A stretch of 64,000 nucleotides of DNA, taken from positions 1 through 64,000 of the forward strand of contig NZ_JTDK01000007.1 in NCBI RefSeq assembly GCF_000802305.1, written 5' to 3'. Positions 40,539-48,945 of the stretch are shown one piece after another. Origin of the DNA: Microbacterium mangrovi. GTDB taxonomy: Bacteria > Actinomycetota > Actinomycetes > Actinomycetales > Microbacteriaceae. The notes under the pieces were generated by a model, which ran no database searches, was not told the DNA's origin, and was given only the letters and a program-made list of their open reading frames with translations. The position numbers and the translations under genes were made by a program. Numbering within the stretch: the first letter of the stretch is position 1; every line of letters starts with the position of its first letter.

Positions 40539-41870
40539 GTGAGGACCATCGGGCGGTGGGGACGACGGGCGGCGGCGCTCGCCGTGGCAGCAGCCGTGCT
40601 CGTCGGGGTGACCGCGTGCACCGGGCCCGCCGCACGGACACCGTCGGCCGCGACACCGACACCGACACCGCCGGCCCCGGCCGCCGGCGCTCCGGGAACA
40701 CTGTCTCCGGTCCGGCTCTCGGTCGCGGCGGGCACCGATCCGGGCGCGGCGGCGGGGCGGTCCCTGAGCCTTCCGCGCGGCTGGACCGGGGCCGTGTGGG
40801 CGAACGTGCCGGGCGCGCGCGTGGCCGCGTGGAGCCCCGACGGGCGCCTCGCGGTCTCCACCGGCGGACGCGGCGATGTCGTCCTGCTCACCCCGGCATC
40901 CGGAACGCGCGCGCCGGGGGCTGCGATCCTGCTGCGCGGTCTGCAGGATCCCCAAGGTCTCGCCTTCACGGTGCAGGGCGGGCGGACGGTGCTGATCGTC
41001 GGGGAGGGCACCCGCATCACGGCCTGGGACTACTCCGACGGCCGGGTCTCGAATCACCGCGTCCTCGTCGCGGGACTGCCGGATGCCGGCCACGGCGCCA
41101 AGGGCGTTGCCGCGCACGGTGACGCGGTCTTCTACAGCATCGGCTCCTCCGGCAACCGGGTGCCCTCCGACCGCGGTGTCTCTCCGCAGCGCGCGACGGT
41201 GTGGCGGGTCGGTCTCGACGGGCACGGCAACCGCATCGTCGCCAGCGGAGTGCGCAACGGCTTCGGACTCGCGATCGCTCCCGACGGCACGCTGTTCACA
41301 GCTGTGAACCAGGCCGACGAGCAGCCGTTTCCGTTCCCCGGCGACCGGTTCGGTCAGGTGGTTCGGGAGTACGTGAACGAGAACCCGGTGGATCAGGTGT
41401 CGCGTCTGACATCCGGCATCGACCTCGGCTGGCCGTACTGCGTGCCCGACACCCGGCACGGCGTCACCGAGGTCCCATACGTCGACGATCCAGAGTTCAA
41501 CCCGGGCGGGAAGGCCCTCGACTGCTCGCGGCTGCCGCCCACGATGGTCGGGCTCCCCGCGCACAGCGCGCCCCTGGGGCTGGCCTTCACACGCGACACC
41601 TCCCTGCAACAGACGCTCGGCGACGGCGCCCTCATCGCCCTGCACGGGTCGTGGGACCGCCAGCCGCCGCGCGCACCGTCCGTCGTCTACAGCGCGTGGG
41701 ATGCTGCTCGTGCGGCACTCGGTGCGAGCACGCCCCTGGTCACCGGATTCCAGGATGCCGACGGTTCGCGCTGGGGGCGCTCGGTGGATGCCGTCCCCGG
41801 CCCGGACGGCTCGGTCTACGTGACGGACGACCTCGCCGGGCTCGTCTACCGGCTCACGCCCGGCGGCTGA
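40539..41870 (+). CDS. sorbosone/glucose-dehydrogenase-like beta-propeller lipoprotein
   Basis: The GTG at 40539 gives 443 residues. The N-terminus is a lipoprotein signal (lipobox VTAC) followed by a Thr/Pro linker. The mature part is a beta-propeller of the soluble glucose/sorbosone dehydrogenase family: RGLQDPQGLAFTV, GHGAKGVAAHGDAVFYSIG, RNGFGLAIAPDGTLF, GIDLGWPYCVPD, and the end segment PDGSVYVTDDLAGLVYRL. In the family, PQQ-dependent sugar oxidation occurs outside the cell. Whether this one binds PQQ is not known. Confidence 0.85.
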   Translation: MRTIGRWGRRAAALAVAAAVLVGVTACTGPAARTPSAATPTPTPPAPAAGAPGTLSPVRLSVAAGTDPGAAAGRSLSLPRGWTGAVWANVPGARVAAWSPDGRLAVSTGGRGDVVLLTPASGTRAPGAAILLRGLQDPQGLAFTVQGGRTVLIVGEGTRITAWDYSDGRVSNHRVLVAGLPDAGHGAKGVAAHGDAVFYSIGSSGNRVPSDRGVSPQRATVWRVGLDGHGNRIVASGVRNGFGLAIAPDGTLFTAVNQADEQPFPFPGDRFGQVVREYVNENPVDQVSRLTSGIDLGWPYCVPDTRHGVTEVPYVDDPEFNPGGKALDCSRLPPTMVGLPAHSAPLGLAFTRDTSLQQTLGDGALIALHGSWDRQPPRAPSVVYSAWDAARAALGASTPLVTGFQDADGSRWGRSVDAVPGPDGSVYVTDDLAGLVYRLTPGG

Positions 41871-41907
41871 ATCGCGTCGCCGGACTCTCCCGAGGTTCGG
41901 GCCGAAA

Positions 41908-41960
41908 GCTTCGCCCGACAAGATTTGTCGGGGTCTCGCACCGTTGTTGTCGGTGGAGCG
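41908..41960. repeat. degraded CTCCACCGACAA hairpin repeat
   Basis: Right arm TTGTTGTCGGTGGAGC is intact, the left arm is diverged (GCTTCGCCCGACAA), with an extra inner GACAAGATTTGTC hairpin. It lies between the convergent dehydrogenase and ankyrin genes. Confidence 0.6.
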
Positions 41961-41976
41961 GGGGAGGACGGCGGCG

Positions 41977-42666
41977 TCAGGCCGCGTCGATCGCCGCGAC
42001 GATGTCGGTGAATCCGCGGGCGGCGGCGAGCTCGCGGGGGAGCCTGCCCTCGCCGTCGCGGATGCCCGGGTCCGCGCCGGCGGCGAGCAGCATCCGCACC
42101 GCGGCGACGTGGTCGGGTCCGCCGTCGCCGAGCACGATGGCCTCCAGCAGGGCGGTCCAGTGCAGGCGGTTGACGTGGTCGACGGGGACCCCGGCATCCA
42201 GCAGCATCCGCATCGTCGACAGGTGCGCGCGCTCGCTCGCCGGGATGAGTGCTGTTCCTCCGTAGCGGTTGGTGCTTCGCACGTCCGCTCCGTGGTCGAG
42301 GGTGAGGCGGAGGATGTCGTCCAGTCCTTCGGCTCCGGCGTAGAGGTACGGGGAGTCCAGGATGTCGTCCTGCAGGTTCACGTCGGCCCCGGCCGCGATG
42401 AGCACCCGGGCGGTGTCGACGTCGGCGGCGTGGGTCGCCGTCAGCAGCGCCGTGCGCCCGTGGCGGCCGCGCGCGTCGATGTCGGCGCCGGCGTCGATGG
42501 CCTGCTGGACCGCGACCGGGTCGCCGGCGGCGGCCGCGCGCAGCAGGGCGGCGGTCGGTGCGGACGAGGATGCCGCGGACCGCGGGGATACCGAAACGGT
42601 GCAGGCAGCCAGAAACGCGGTCGCGGCGACGGCGGCTCCGGCGGCGAGCATGCGCAATCGAGGCAT
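41977..42666 (-). CDS. ankyrin-repeat lipoprotein
   Basis: The ATG at 42666-42664 gives 229 residues; the longer frame crosses the divergent GntR gene. A signal peptide with lipobox LAAC precedes about five ankyrin repeats (for example HGRTALLTATHAADVDTARV and GGTALIPASERAHLSTMRML). A CTCC-rich purine site on the coding strand (GGAGGATCC) precedes the start. Surface ankyrin lipoproteins bind proteins, but the partner is unknown. A GGTATACC palindrome lies 24 bases upstream, so the flanking GntR regulator may control it. Confidence 0.85.
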   Translation of the reverse strand: MPRLRMLAAGAAVAATAFLAACTVSVSPRSAASSSAPTAALLRAAAAGDPVAVQQAIDAGADIDARGRHGRTALLTATHAADVDTARVLIAAGADVNLQDDILDSPYLYAGAEGLDDILRLTLDHGADVRSTNRYGGTALIPASERAHLSTMRMLLDAGVPVDHVNRLHWTALLEAIVLGDGGPDHVAAVRMLLAAGADPGIRDGEGRLPRELAAARGFTDIVAAIDAA

Positions 42667-42689
42667 GGATCCTCCTTCGTCCGTCAAAT

Positions 42690-42697
42690 GGTATACC
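42690..42697. promoter_or_regulatory. GGTATACC operator-like palindrome between ankyrin and GntR genes
   Basis: The palindrome lies 33 bases before the GntR ATG and 24 bases before the ankyrin start. It is of the kind bound by GntR/FCD regulators and recurs at four other promoters in this region. Confidence 0.7.
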
Positions 42698-42729
42698 GCG
42701 ATCCCTGCGAGGAATGTCACAATATCCCC

Positions 42730-43395
42730 ATGACAGAGGTCGCGGCATTCGAATCCGAAGTGGATCGCGTCACGCACATCCTGCGCGACGAGATCCTCGA
42801 CGGCGTTCGCGAGCCCGGCAGTCGGCTGGTCGAACGCGAACTGGCCGCTGACCTGGGGGTGAGTCGCATTCCCGTGCGGGATGCGCTGAAGGTGCTCACC
42901 GCGGAGGGGCTCGTCACGCCCCGGCCGCGCTCGTGGGCGATCGTGCGCGAGTTCACGCCGGCCGACGTCGCCGACCTCAACGAAGTGCGCTCGGCCCTGG
43001 AAGTCCTCACTTTCCGCCTCGCCGCCAACCGGCGCAGCCGCGAAGGTCTGCAGCGGCTGCGCGCTGTGCTCGACGAGGAGATCGAGGCATCCCGACGGGG
43101 TGACGCCGCGGCTGCCCGGCGGTATGCGGCCGACTTCCACGAGGTCGTCACCTCGATCGCGGGCAACGATCTGCTGTTCGAGATCGACGGGCTGCTTCGC
43201 AGCCGCATCCGCTGGCTGCTGGTGCAGCACGACGACACCCCGCAGGTGGCCGCCGAGCACGAGGCGCTGTACAACGCGATCGCGCAGCGCGACGTGGGCC
43301 AGGCCAGCCAGCTGATCCTCGCCCACATGGGCAACATCCGCTACCTCGACGACCCGACCTGGCGCGACGACGACCCCCAGCTCGCCGGCATCTGA
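42730..43395 (+). CDS. GntR family regulator, FCD subfamily
   Basis: The ATG at 42730 gives 221 residues. A CACAAT hexamer ends 6 bases upstream, compatible with a leaderless start. Residues 10-75 are the GntR winged helix (RELAADLGVSRIPVRDALKV). The rest is an FCD helical domain with likely metal/ligand residues (D and H in ADFHEVV, and H in LAHMGN and PQVAAEHE). FCD regulators sense small organic acids or amino-acid derivatives. It precedes an NCS1 permease that carries the same GGTATACC motif. Confidence 0.9.
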   Translation: MTEVAAFESEVDRVTHILRDEILDGVREPGSRLVERELAADLGVSRIPVRDALKVLTAEGLVTPRPRSWAIVREFTPADVADLNEVRSALEVLTFRLAANRRSREGLQRLRAVLDEEIEASRRGDAAAARRYAADFHEVVTSIAGNDLLFEIDGLLRSRIRWLLVQHDDTPQVAAEHEALYNAIAQRDVGQASQLILAHMGNIRYLDDPTWRDDDPQLAGI

Positions 43396-43404
43396 GCGCC
43401 CACT

Positions 43405-43454
43405 CAGCACGATTCGCGTGATTCAGCAGGATTCCGCGCAGATCGTGCTGAATC
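43405..43454 (+). terminator. overlapping alternative hairpins after the GntR gene
   Basis: CAGCACGAT (43405-43413) can pair with ATCGTGCTG (43442-43450), or GATTCAGCA (43420-43428) with TGCTGAATC (43446-43454). The two hairpins share the 3-prime side and exclude each other. A terminator is the simplest reading. Confidence 0.45.
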
Positions 43455-43507
43455 GGCGTGCTCGGACTGACCTCACCTGTGCCGATTGGCGCCACGGCTG
43501 GCGCTTT

Positions 43508-43515
43508 GGTATACC
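43508..43515. promoter_or_regulatory. GGTATACC operator before the NCS1 permease
   Basis: TTGGTATACCGG, 93 bases before the permease ATG. A GAGGAGAA ribosome site precedes that ATG, so this gene has a normal leader. Confidence 0.65.
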
Positions 43516-43607
43516 GGAGCCTAGAATGGCATTCCATCCGCGTTCCACGTAGGCGATCGCAGCCGACCCAGCCGCCACCGCCCGGACCCCCCGAGGAGAA
43601 CACACCC

Positions 43608-44897
43608 ATGGCGGCAACCGACACCGAGGTCGAGGTCTCAGCCGGACTCGAGTCCGAGTTCGAGCACACGCCCGTCCCGCAGTCCCACCGCAAGTCGCTG
43701 CTGACCGTCTCGGCGGTCTGGTTCGGATTCCCGATGATCCTGACCAATGCCGTGCCCGGCGGCCTCGTGGTCGCCATGCTGGGCTTCTGGCAGGGACTGG
43801 CCGCGATCCTCGTCGCGAACCTGATCATGTTCGTGTACGTGAGCCTGCTGAGCTACCGCGCCGGGCAGACCGGCAAGAGCTTCGCCCTGCAGGCGACGGA
43901 GACCTTCGGCACCGTCGGCTACGCGATCGCGTCCGGATTCCTCGCGACCGTCGTCGTCGGCTGGTTCGCGTTCAACACCGGCGCAACCGGCTCGAGCCTC
44001 GAGCACGCCTTCGGCTGGAACCAGATGCTGGTCGCCGCACTGGCCGGCGTCCTCTTCATCGCCGTCACCTACCTCGGCATCAGGGCGCTCTCGGTGATCG
44101 GCGCGATTGCCGCGCCGCTGTTCATCATCGCGGCGGTCATCGCCATGGTGATCGCCTCCAAGACCGTCGACTTCAGTCAGATCACGCACTTCACCGGTGC
44201 CGGCGGCATGACGTTCGGCGTCGCGGTGACCGCGATCATGGCGACCTTCGCCGACTCCGGCACGATGACGGCGGACTTCACCCGGTGGTCCAAGAACGGC
44301 AAGCAGGCCGTCATCGCGACTGCGACCGCGTTCCCGATCGCGAGCCTCATCGCGCAGCTGTCCGGCGGCATCCTCGTCGCGGCCGGCGCCATCGCGAACG
44401 CCACGGTCGCGGGCGGTGACTTCACGCCGATCCTCACCGGGCCCGGCAACCCGCTGCTGGACATCCTCGTCGTCGTCTTCGTCGTGGTGAATCTCGGCTC
44501 GGTCTGCACCCACTGCCTGTACAACGGCGCCCTCGGCTGGTCGCACCTGGTGCGCGGCAAGATGCGCGTGCTGACCCTCGTGCTCGGAATCATCGGCGTC
44601 GTGCTCGCGGTGCTGGGCGTGTGGAGCCTGTTCGTGAACTGGCTGGTGTTCCTCGGCGTCATCGTGCCGCCGCTGGGCGCCGTGCTCATCGGCGACCAGA
44701 TCGTGCTCGCCCGTCGCCTGCCCGGACGACGAGAGCAGCGCTTCCGCCCGACCGCGTTCATCGCCTGGGGGATCGGCGCGGCCGCGGCGCTGTGCGTGCA
44801 CCTGTTCGCACCGGCGTGGTCGGATGCCGTCACCGGCCTCGTCGTGGGCCTTCTCGCCTACCTCCTGCTGGAGCAGGTCAAGCCCAAGCAGGCCTGA
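43608..44897 (+). CDS. NCS1 family permease (cytosine/purine permease type)
   Basis: The ATG at 43608 has a good ribosome site and gives 429 residues with 12 membrane helices. It follows the CodB-like pattern: WFGFPMILTNAVPGGLV in helix 1, VGWFAFNTGATGSS in helix 3, FADSGTMTADFTRWSKNGK after helix 6, and GALIGDQIVL-like text late in the protein. NCS1 proteins import nucleobases, hydantoins or allantoin with sodium or protons. The cytosine-deaminase-like enzyme at 56825 and the shared operator make a nitrogen heterocycle a plausible substrate. Confidence 0.88.
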   Translation: MAATDTEVEVSAGLESEFEHTPVPQSHRKSLLTVSAVWFGFPMILTNAVPGGLVVAMLGFWQGLAAILVANLIMFVYVSLLSYRAGQTGKSFALQATETFGTVGYAIASGFLATVVVGWFAFNTGATGSSLEHAFGWNQMLVAALAGVLFIAVTYLGIRALSVIGAIAAPLFIIAAVIAMVIASKTVDFSQITHFTGAGGMTFGVAVTAIMATFADSGTMTADFTRWSKNGKQAVIATATAFPIASLIAQLSGGILVAAGAIANATVAGGDFTPILTGPGNPLLDILVVVFVVVNLGSVCTHCLYNGALGWSHLVRGKMRVLTLVLGIIGVVLAVLGVWSLFVNWLVFLGVIVPPLGAVLIGDQIVLARRLPGRREQRFRPTAFIAWGIGAAAALCVHLFAPAWSDAVTGLVVGLLAYLLLEQVKPKQA

Positions 44898-45849
44898 CCG
44901 CGGCAGTCCCGAACTCGGCACGGTACCTCGTCGGTGCCGTGCCGAGTTCGCGTGCGAAGACCTCGCGCAGCCGGGCCGCCGAGCCGAATCCGGCGCGGGC
45001 GGCCACGGCATCCACTCCGAGCGTCGTCGTCTCGAGCAGGTGGCGCGCGCGGGCCAGGCGCCCGGCGGTGAGCCACTCGTGCACGGTGGTGCCGGTGCGC
45101 GCCCGGAACGCGCGGGTGAACGTGGAGCGACTGAGATGCGCGCGGGATGCCAGTTCGTCGATCGTGACGCGCTCGTCCAGGTGCTCCGCCGCCCACGACA
45201 GGACGTCCGAGAGCGCATCGCGCGGGGCATCCGGCAGGGGCGCCTCGATGAACTGCGCCTGGCCGCCGGCGCGGTGCGGGGCGGCGACGATCCGACGCGC
45301 GACCCGGTTGGCGGTGGCCTGACCGGCGTGGCGGGCGAGCAGGTGCAGGCACGTGTCGACTCCGGCGGTCGATCCGGCGCCGGTGACGATCGCGCCCTCG
45401 TCGACGTAGAGCGCCTCCGGTTGCAGCCGGACGGCCGGGAACCGGCGGCGGAAGGCGTCCGCCCACTGCCAGTGCGTCGTCGCCCGGCGTCCGTCGAGCA
45501 GCCCCGCATCGGCCAGGACGAACGCCCCCAGGCACAGGCCGACGACGGTGGCGCCGCGGGCGTGGGCGGTCTGCAGTGCGTCCACCACCGCCCCCGACGC
45601 CGGTTCGTCGGGATCGTCCCACCACGGCACAACGACGATGTCGGCGTCGGCGGCGGCATCCAGCCCGTTGGCGACGTCGATGGCGTAGCCGGCGTTGGTG
45701 GTGAGGCGCCCGGGATGCTCGGCGGCGATCATGACGGGCCAGCCCCCGGGCAGCTCGTCGGCGAGTTCCTCGCCCCAGACGAGCGAGGGCACGGCCAGAT
45801 GGAACGGGCTGATGCGATCGAAGGCGATCACGGCGACGCGGGGGAGCAC
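44878..45849 (-). CDS. AraC-type regulator with N-terminal DJ-1/PfpI (GATase1-like) domain
   Basis: The GTG at 45849-45847 gives 323 residues. Residues 5-190 form a DJ-1/PfpI-like domain with the nucleophile-elbow cysteine in VVGLCLGAFVLADAG. Residues 220-320 are the AraC helix-turn-helix pair (IDELASRAHLSRSTFTRAF and VDAVAARAGFGSAARLREVF). This is the GlxA/FtrA group, which often controls amide or cysteine hydrolases. It is divergent from an isochorismatase-like gene with an inverted repeat between, and its 3-prime end overlaps the permease by 20 bases. Confidence 0.87.
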   Translation of the reverse strand: MLPRVAVIAFDRISPFHLAVPSLVWGEELADELPGGWPVMIAAEHPGRLTTNAGYAIDVANGLDAAADADIVVVPWWDDPDEPASGAVVDALQTAHARGATVVGLCLGAFVLADAGLLDGRRATTHWQWADAFRRRFPAVRLQPEALYVDEGAIVTGAGSTAGVDTCLHLLARHAGQATANRVARRIVAAPHRAGGQAQFIEAPLPDAPRDALSDVLSWAAEHLDERVTIDELASRAHLSRSTFTRAFRARTGTTVHEWLTAGRLARARHLLETTTLGVDAVAARAGFGSAARLREVFARELGTAPTRYRAEFGTAAVRPAWA

Positions 45850-45901
45850 GGAAGGCCTTCCGGATGGGGGTTGCGGCGAACGGGCCGATCCGACGTCGGA
45901 G

Positions 45902-45937
45902 TGACCCGAATCAGGATGTTCAGAGCATATCGGGTCA
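45902..45937. promoter_or_regulatory. TGACCCGA inverted repeat between AraC-type regulator and hydrolase
   Basis: Eight-base arms TGACCCGA (45902-45909) and TCGGGTCA (45930-45937), 28 bases apart centre to centre, lie in the divergent promoter region. They are a likely binding site for the AraC-type regulator. Confidence 0.55.
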
Positions 45938-45975
45938 TCCAGGATGGGAGGACAGCCTCCGGAAAGAAGGAATCC

Positions 45976-46566
45976 ATGCCCAGCCAGACCCTGCGCTCCG
46001 TCTCCGAGCTCCCCGCGACCCCCGCGGTGCTCGCCGACTCGACGGTGATCCTCATCGACTACCAGAACACCTACACGCGCGGCGTGATGGAGCTGGACGG
46101 GTGGGATGCCGCGCTCGACCGTGCCGCCGAGCTGCTGAGCCGGGCGCGCGCGGTCGGGGCCACCGTCATCCACGTGCAGCACGACGACGGGCCGGGCACG
46201 GTCTACGACATCTCCGCCGACATCGGCGCGATCCACGCGCGCGTCGCGCCGATCGCGGGCGAGGAGGTCGTGGTCAAGCACGCGCCCAACTCGTTCGTCG
46301 GGACGAACCTCGGCGACCTCGTCGACGCGGCCGGCAACGAGTCCGTCGTCATCGCGGGATTCATGACGCACATGTGCGTCAACTACACCTCCGAGGGGGC
46401 GTTCCTGCGCGGCAACGCCCCGACCGTGGTGGCGGATGCCTGCGCCACCCGGTCGCTGCCGTCGGCCGCCGGCGACGTCTCGGCCGCCGATCTGCATCGC
46501 AGCGCCCTGGCGACGATCGGCGACGTCTACGCGGTGGTCGTGCCGAGCGCCGCCGGCCTGGGCTGA
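45976..46566 (+). CDS. isochorismatase-family cysteine hydrolase
   Basis: The ATG at 45976 follows GGAAAGAAGGA and gives 196 residues. The catalytic triad of the family is present: D28 (LIDYQN), K101 (VVKHAPNSF) and C134 (THMCVNYT), with the cis-peptide GFMTHMC. Family members hydrolyse amides such as nicotinamide, ureidoacrylate, biuret or N-carbamoylsarcosine, as well as isochorismate. The substrate here is unknown. It is divergent from the AraC-type regulator, a common pairing. Confidence 0.87.
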   Translation: MPSQTLRSVSELPATPAVLADSTVILIDYQNTYTRGVMELDGWDAALDRAAELLSRARAVGATVIHVQHDDGPGTVYDISADIGAIHARVAPIAGEEVVVKHAPNSFVGTNLGDLVDAAGNESVVIAGFMTHMCVNYTSEGAFLRGNAPTVVADACATRSLPSAAGDVSAADLHRSALATIGDVYAVVVPSAAGLG

Positions 46567-46570
46567 CAGC

Positions 46571-46600
46571 AGGATGCCCCGGCCGTGGCCGGGGCATCCT
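46571..46600. terminator. bidirectional hairpin terminator
   Basis: Perfect 14-base arms (46571-46584 and 46587-46600) with a 2-base centre between the convergent hydrolase and M24-fold genes. It ends the ten-gene catabolic operon on the minus strand. Confidence 0.75.
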
Positions 46601-46617
46601 GAGTCGAGTCGAGCGGA

Positions 46618-47859
46618 TCAGACCACGACGAGGCGGTTGGGGATCGTGTTCAGCTCTTCCACGCCGTTCGCCCCGAGCAGCACCGTCCCCCCGACGCATA
46701 CGCGCTGGCCGTCCCGCAGGGCATTCGGCTCGAACGCGAACGCGTGACCCTCTTCGATGACGAAGTCGCCGTCCAGGCCGACGCCGATCGGCAGCCGATC
46801 GAGGTGTCCGAGGGCCGGGTCGACCGACGGGTTGAGGCGGGTCGCGCTGTTGTAGATCGGAGAGACGGTCTGCACCATGGGGCCGGTGTTCCACGTGCGC
46901 GAGCGGTGCAGCGGCTCCTCCATGATCGCGGCGAGCTCGGAGAACCGCATGCCCGGCCGCAGCGCCGCGAGACCGGCCTGGTACGAGTCGACGCACACCT
47001 GCTCCAGCTCGCGCAGCAGGGCGCTGGGCTCGCCGATCGACACGTCGATCTGCTGCTGGGACTCCTGGCCGCCGTAGAACGCGAAGATCTCAGCGGCGAT
47101 CGTGTCACCCTTCGTGAGGATGTGCGGAGCACCGCCCATTTCGAACCACTCCGGCACGCCCCACGCGAACATGCTCGCCCCCGCACGCTCCAGCAGGTAC
47201 GGCGCGCGGACCCACCCGCCGCCGGCGATGATCGCCTGGAACGCGGCCGCCGAAACCTCGTGCTCGTTGCCCCCGCGACGGGCGGTCTCGACGAACGCGC
47301 GGCAGGCATCCTCACCGAGTGAGGCGGCCTTGCGCAGCAGCACCTGTTCTTCGGGGCTCTTGATGATCGCGATCGACTCGTAGGCCGCGGCGACGTCCAC
47401 CCACTCCACGCCGGGGAGGCTCCGCAGCACCCGGGTCCAGGTCGTGTACGAGATCGTGCCCGAGCCCTCGCCGACGAACCGGCCGGTGAGGCCGACGATG
47501 CCGAGTCGCGCGTGGTCGAGCGACCGCTCGCGGATCGTCGCGACCAGGTTCGCGATCGGGTCGCCGTGCACCCAGTCCTCGACCCAGCGTTCCCAGCGGC
47601 CACCCTGTGCGTCGTAGCGGCCCAGCGGGACGTCGCCGAGGAACAGGCGCGGGTCTTCGGTGCGCGTCAGGAGGACGAGAGCGCCCTTGCCCTCGTTCGT
47701 GAGGTAGTAGTCGGCCATGTCACGGCCGGAGCCGAACACGACGACGCCGTCGAGGCCTTCGGCCGCCAACAGGTCGCGGATGGCCGCCCACCGGCGATCG
47801 CGTTCGTCGAGGCTCAGCGTCGGGTAGCCCTCGATGGTGGTTGTCAGGGTGTCGCTCAT
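46618..47859 (-). CDS. M24-fold (creatinase/aminopeptidase-like) hydrolase, metal ligands not conserved
   Basis: The ATG at 47859-47857 overlaps the previous stop and gives 413 residues with the two-domain creatinase/prolidase plan: an N-terminal alpha/beta domain (LDERDRRWAAIRDLLAAEGL) and a C-terminal pita-bread fold. Where M24 peptidases have two metal-binding Asp, this protein has E257 (TIAAEIFAF) and glutamines near 268-270 (ESQQQID). The late EP motif (AFAFEPN) is kept. This is the condition of creatinase, which works without metal. It is the last gene of the catabolic operon; its substrate may be an amidine or amide. Confidence 0.78.
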   Translation of the reverse strand: MSDTLTTTIEGYPTLSLDERDRRWAAIRDLLAAEGLDGVVVFGSGRDMADYYLTNEGKGALVLLTRTEDPRLFLGDVPLGRYDAQGGRWERWVEDWVHGDPIANLVATIRERSLDHARLGIVGLTGRFVGEGSGTISYTTWTRVLRSLPGVEWVDVAAAYESIAIIKSPEEQVLLRKAASLGEDACRAFVETARRGGNEHEVSAAAFQAIIAGGGWVRAPYLLERAGASMFAWGVPEWFEMGGAPHILTKGDTIAAEIFAFYGGQESQQQIDVSIGEPSALLRELEQVCVDSYQAGLAALRPGMRFSELAAIMEEPLHRSRTWNTGPMVQTVSPIYNSATRLNPSVDPALGHLDRLPIGVGLDGDFVIEEGHAFAFEPNALRDGQRVCVGGTVLLGANGVEELNTIPNRLVVV

Positions 47860-48941
47860 GCGAATGCACCTGCCCTTTCTTGTGCGTTGTGGTTCGTTCG
47901 TTCGCCGGTGAGCCGGTCGATCAGCTCGCGCAGGCGGGCGGCGCTGCGCAGGATGAAGTCGAGCGACTCCTGTTCCCCGACCGGGGAGTTCAGGTCGTCC
48001 CAGCCCGGCACCGCACCGGCGGCCGCGCGGCGCTCGTAGTCCGCGGTGAGCCGGACCACCTCGAAGGCCTCCGCCAGGGTGAGGTCGGGATGCCCCCGCT
48101 GCCACCGCTCGTCGAAGGTCTGCAGCGTCATCCGGCCGCGGGTGCTCTCCACGATGCCCTCGATCGAGAGCATCAGGTCGTGTCCGAGCAGGGGGGTGAG
48201 AAAGGCGTCCCAGTCGATGACGCCGTCACCGACCGGCTGCAGGATGCGGGCGATCCCGTCGGGCCGGAACAGCATCGCGGCATCCCGGATGTGGCTGGAG
48301 CGGATGTACGGGGCCGCCCGCTGCACTGCGGAGACCGGGTCCTCGCACCGCACCAGGACGTTCGCGGAGTCGAACGTGATCCCGACGACGTCCGGCCCGA
48401 CGGCCTCGACGAGCCGCACCAGCTCGAACGTGGTGATCTCCTCGTGCGTCTCCAGGTTGAGGTGCACGCCGGCATCCCGCAGGATCGGCGCCAGCCTGCG
48501 GAGGAACGTCTCGGTGGCGGCGAGCTGCTCGTCCCACGTGACGTCGGTGCGGAACCGGTCGCACGCGTAGAGACCGTCGAGGCGGAACTGGTAGTTCGCG
48601 GTCGCCGACCAAAGTTCGGTGATGCCGACGGATGCCGCCGCTTCGATCATCATCCGCATGGCGTGCAGGTAGTCGCCGCCGCCGAGCGCGCGGATGCTCG
48701 GGGCCTCCGGCGTCGCGTAGGGATTCACTTTGCCGGCCCCCGCCTCGACCCGCTGTCCGAGGTCACGGGCAGCGGCCATGGCGGCATCCAGCTCACCGCG
48801 GTCGAGGGTGGGACTCAGCTCGAGGATCGACCGGAAGAAGACCCCGTCGAGCCCGAGCTCCGCGGAGCGAGCGAGGAGGTGCTCTCCGCGCTCGCCGCGC
48901 GAGTCCGCGAGTTTCGTGCTGTCGACGCCGACGCTCAGCAT
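47856..48941 (-). CDS. sugar phosphate isomerase/epimerase-like TIM-barrel protein (copy 2)
   Basis: The ATG at 48941-48939 gives 361 residues of the AP-endonuclease-2/xylose-isomerase-like barrel. Likely metal ligands lie in VHLNLETHEEITTFELV, DVVGITFDSANVLVRCEDP, SSHIRDAAML and LSIEGI. It is clearly paralogous to the protein at 50397, which shares the phrases NLETHEEITTFE, DRFRTDV and GVIDWD. The reaction is unknown; such enzymes isomerise sugars, inosose or related ketoses, or hydrolyse. It overlaps the M24 gene by ATGA. Confidence 0.8.
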   Translation of the reverse strand: MLSVGVDSTKLADSRGERGEHLLARSAELGLDGVFFRSILELSPTLDRGELDAAMAAARDLGQRVEAGAGKVNPYATPEAPSIRALGGGDYLHAMRMMIEAAASVGITELWSATANYQFRLDGLYACDRFRTDVTWDEQLAATETFLRRLAPILRDAGVHLNLETHEEITTFELVRLVEAVGPDVVGITFDSANVLVRCEDPVSAVQRAAPYIRSSHIRDAAMLFRPDGIARILQPVGDGVIDWDAFLTPLLGHDLMLSIEGIVESTRGRMTLQTFDERWQRGHPDLTLAEAFEVVRLTADYERRAAAGAVPGWDDLNSPVGEQESLDFILRSAARLRELIDRLTGERTNHNAQERAGAFA

Positions 48942-48945
48942 CGGA

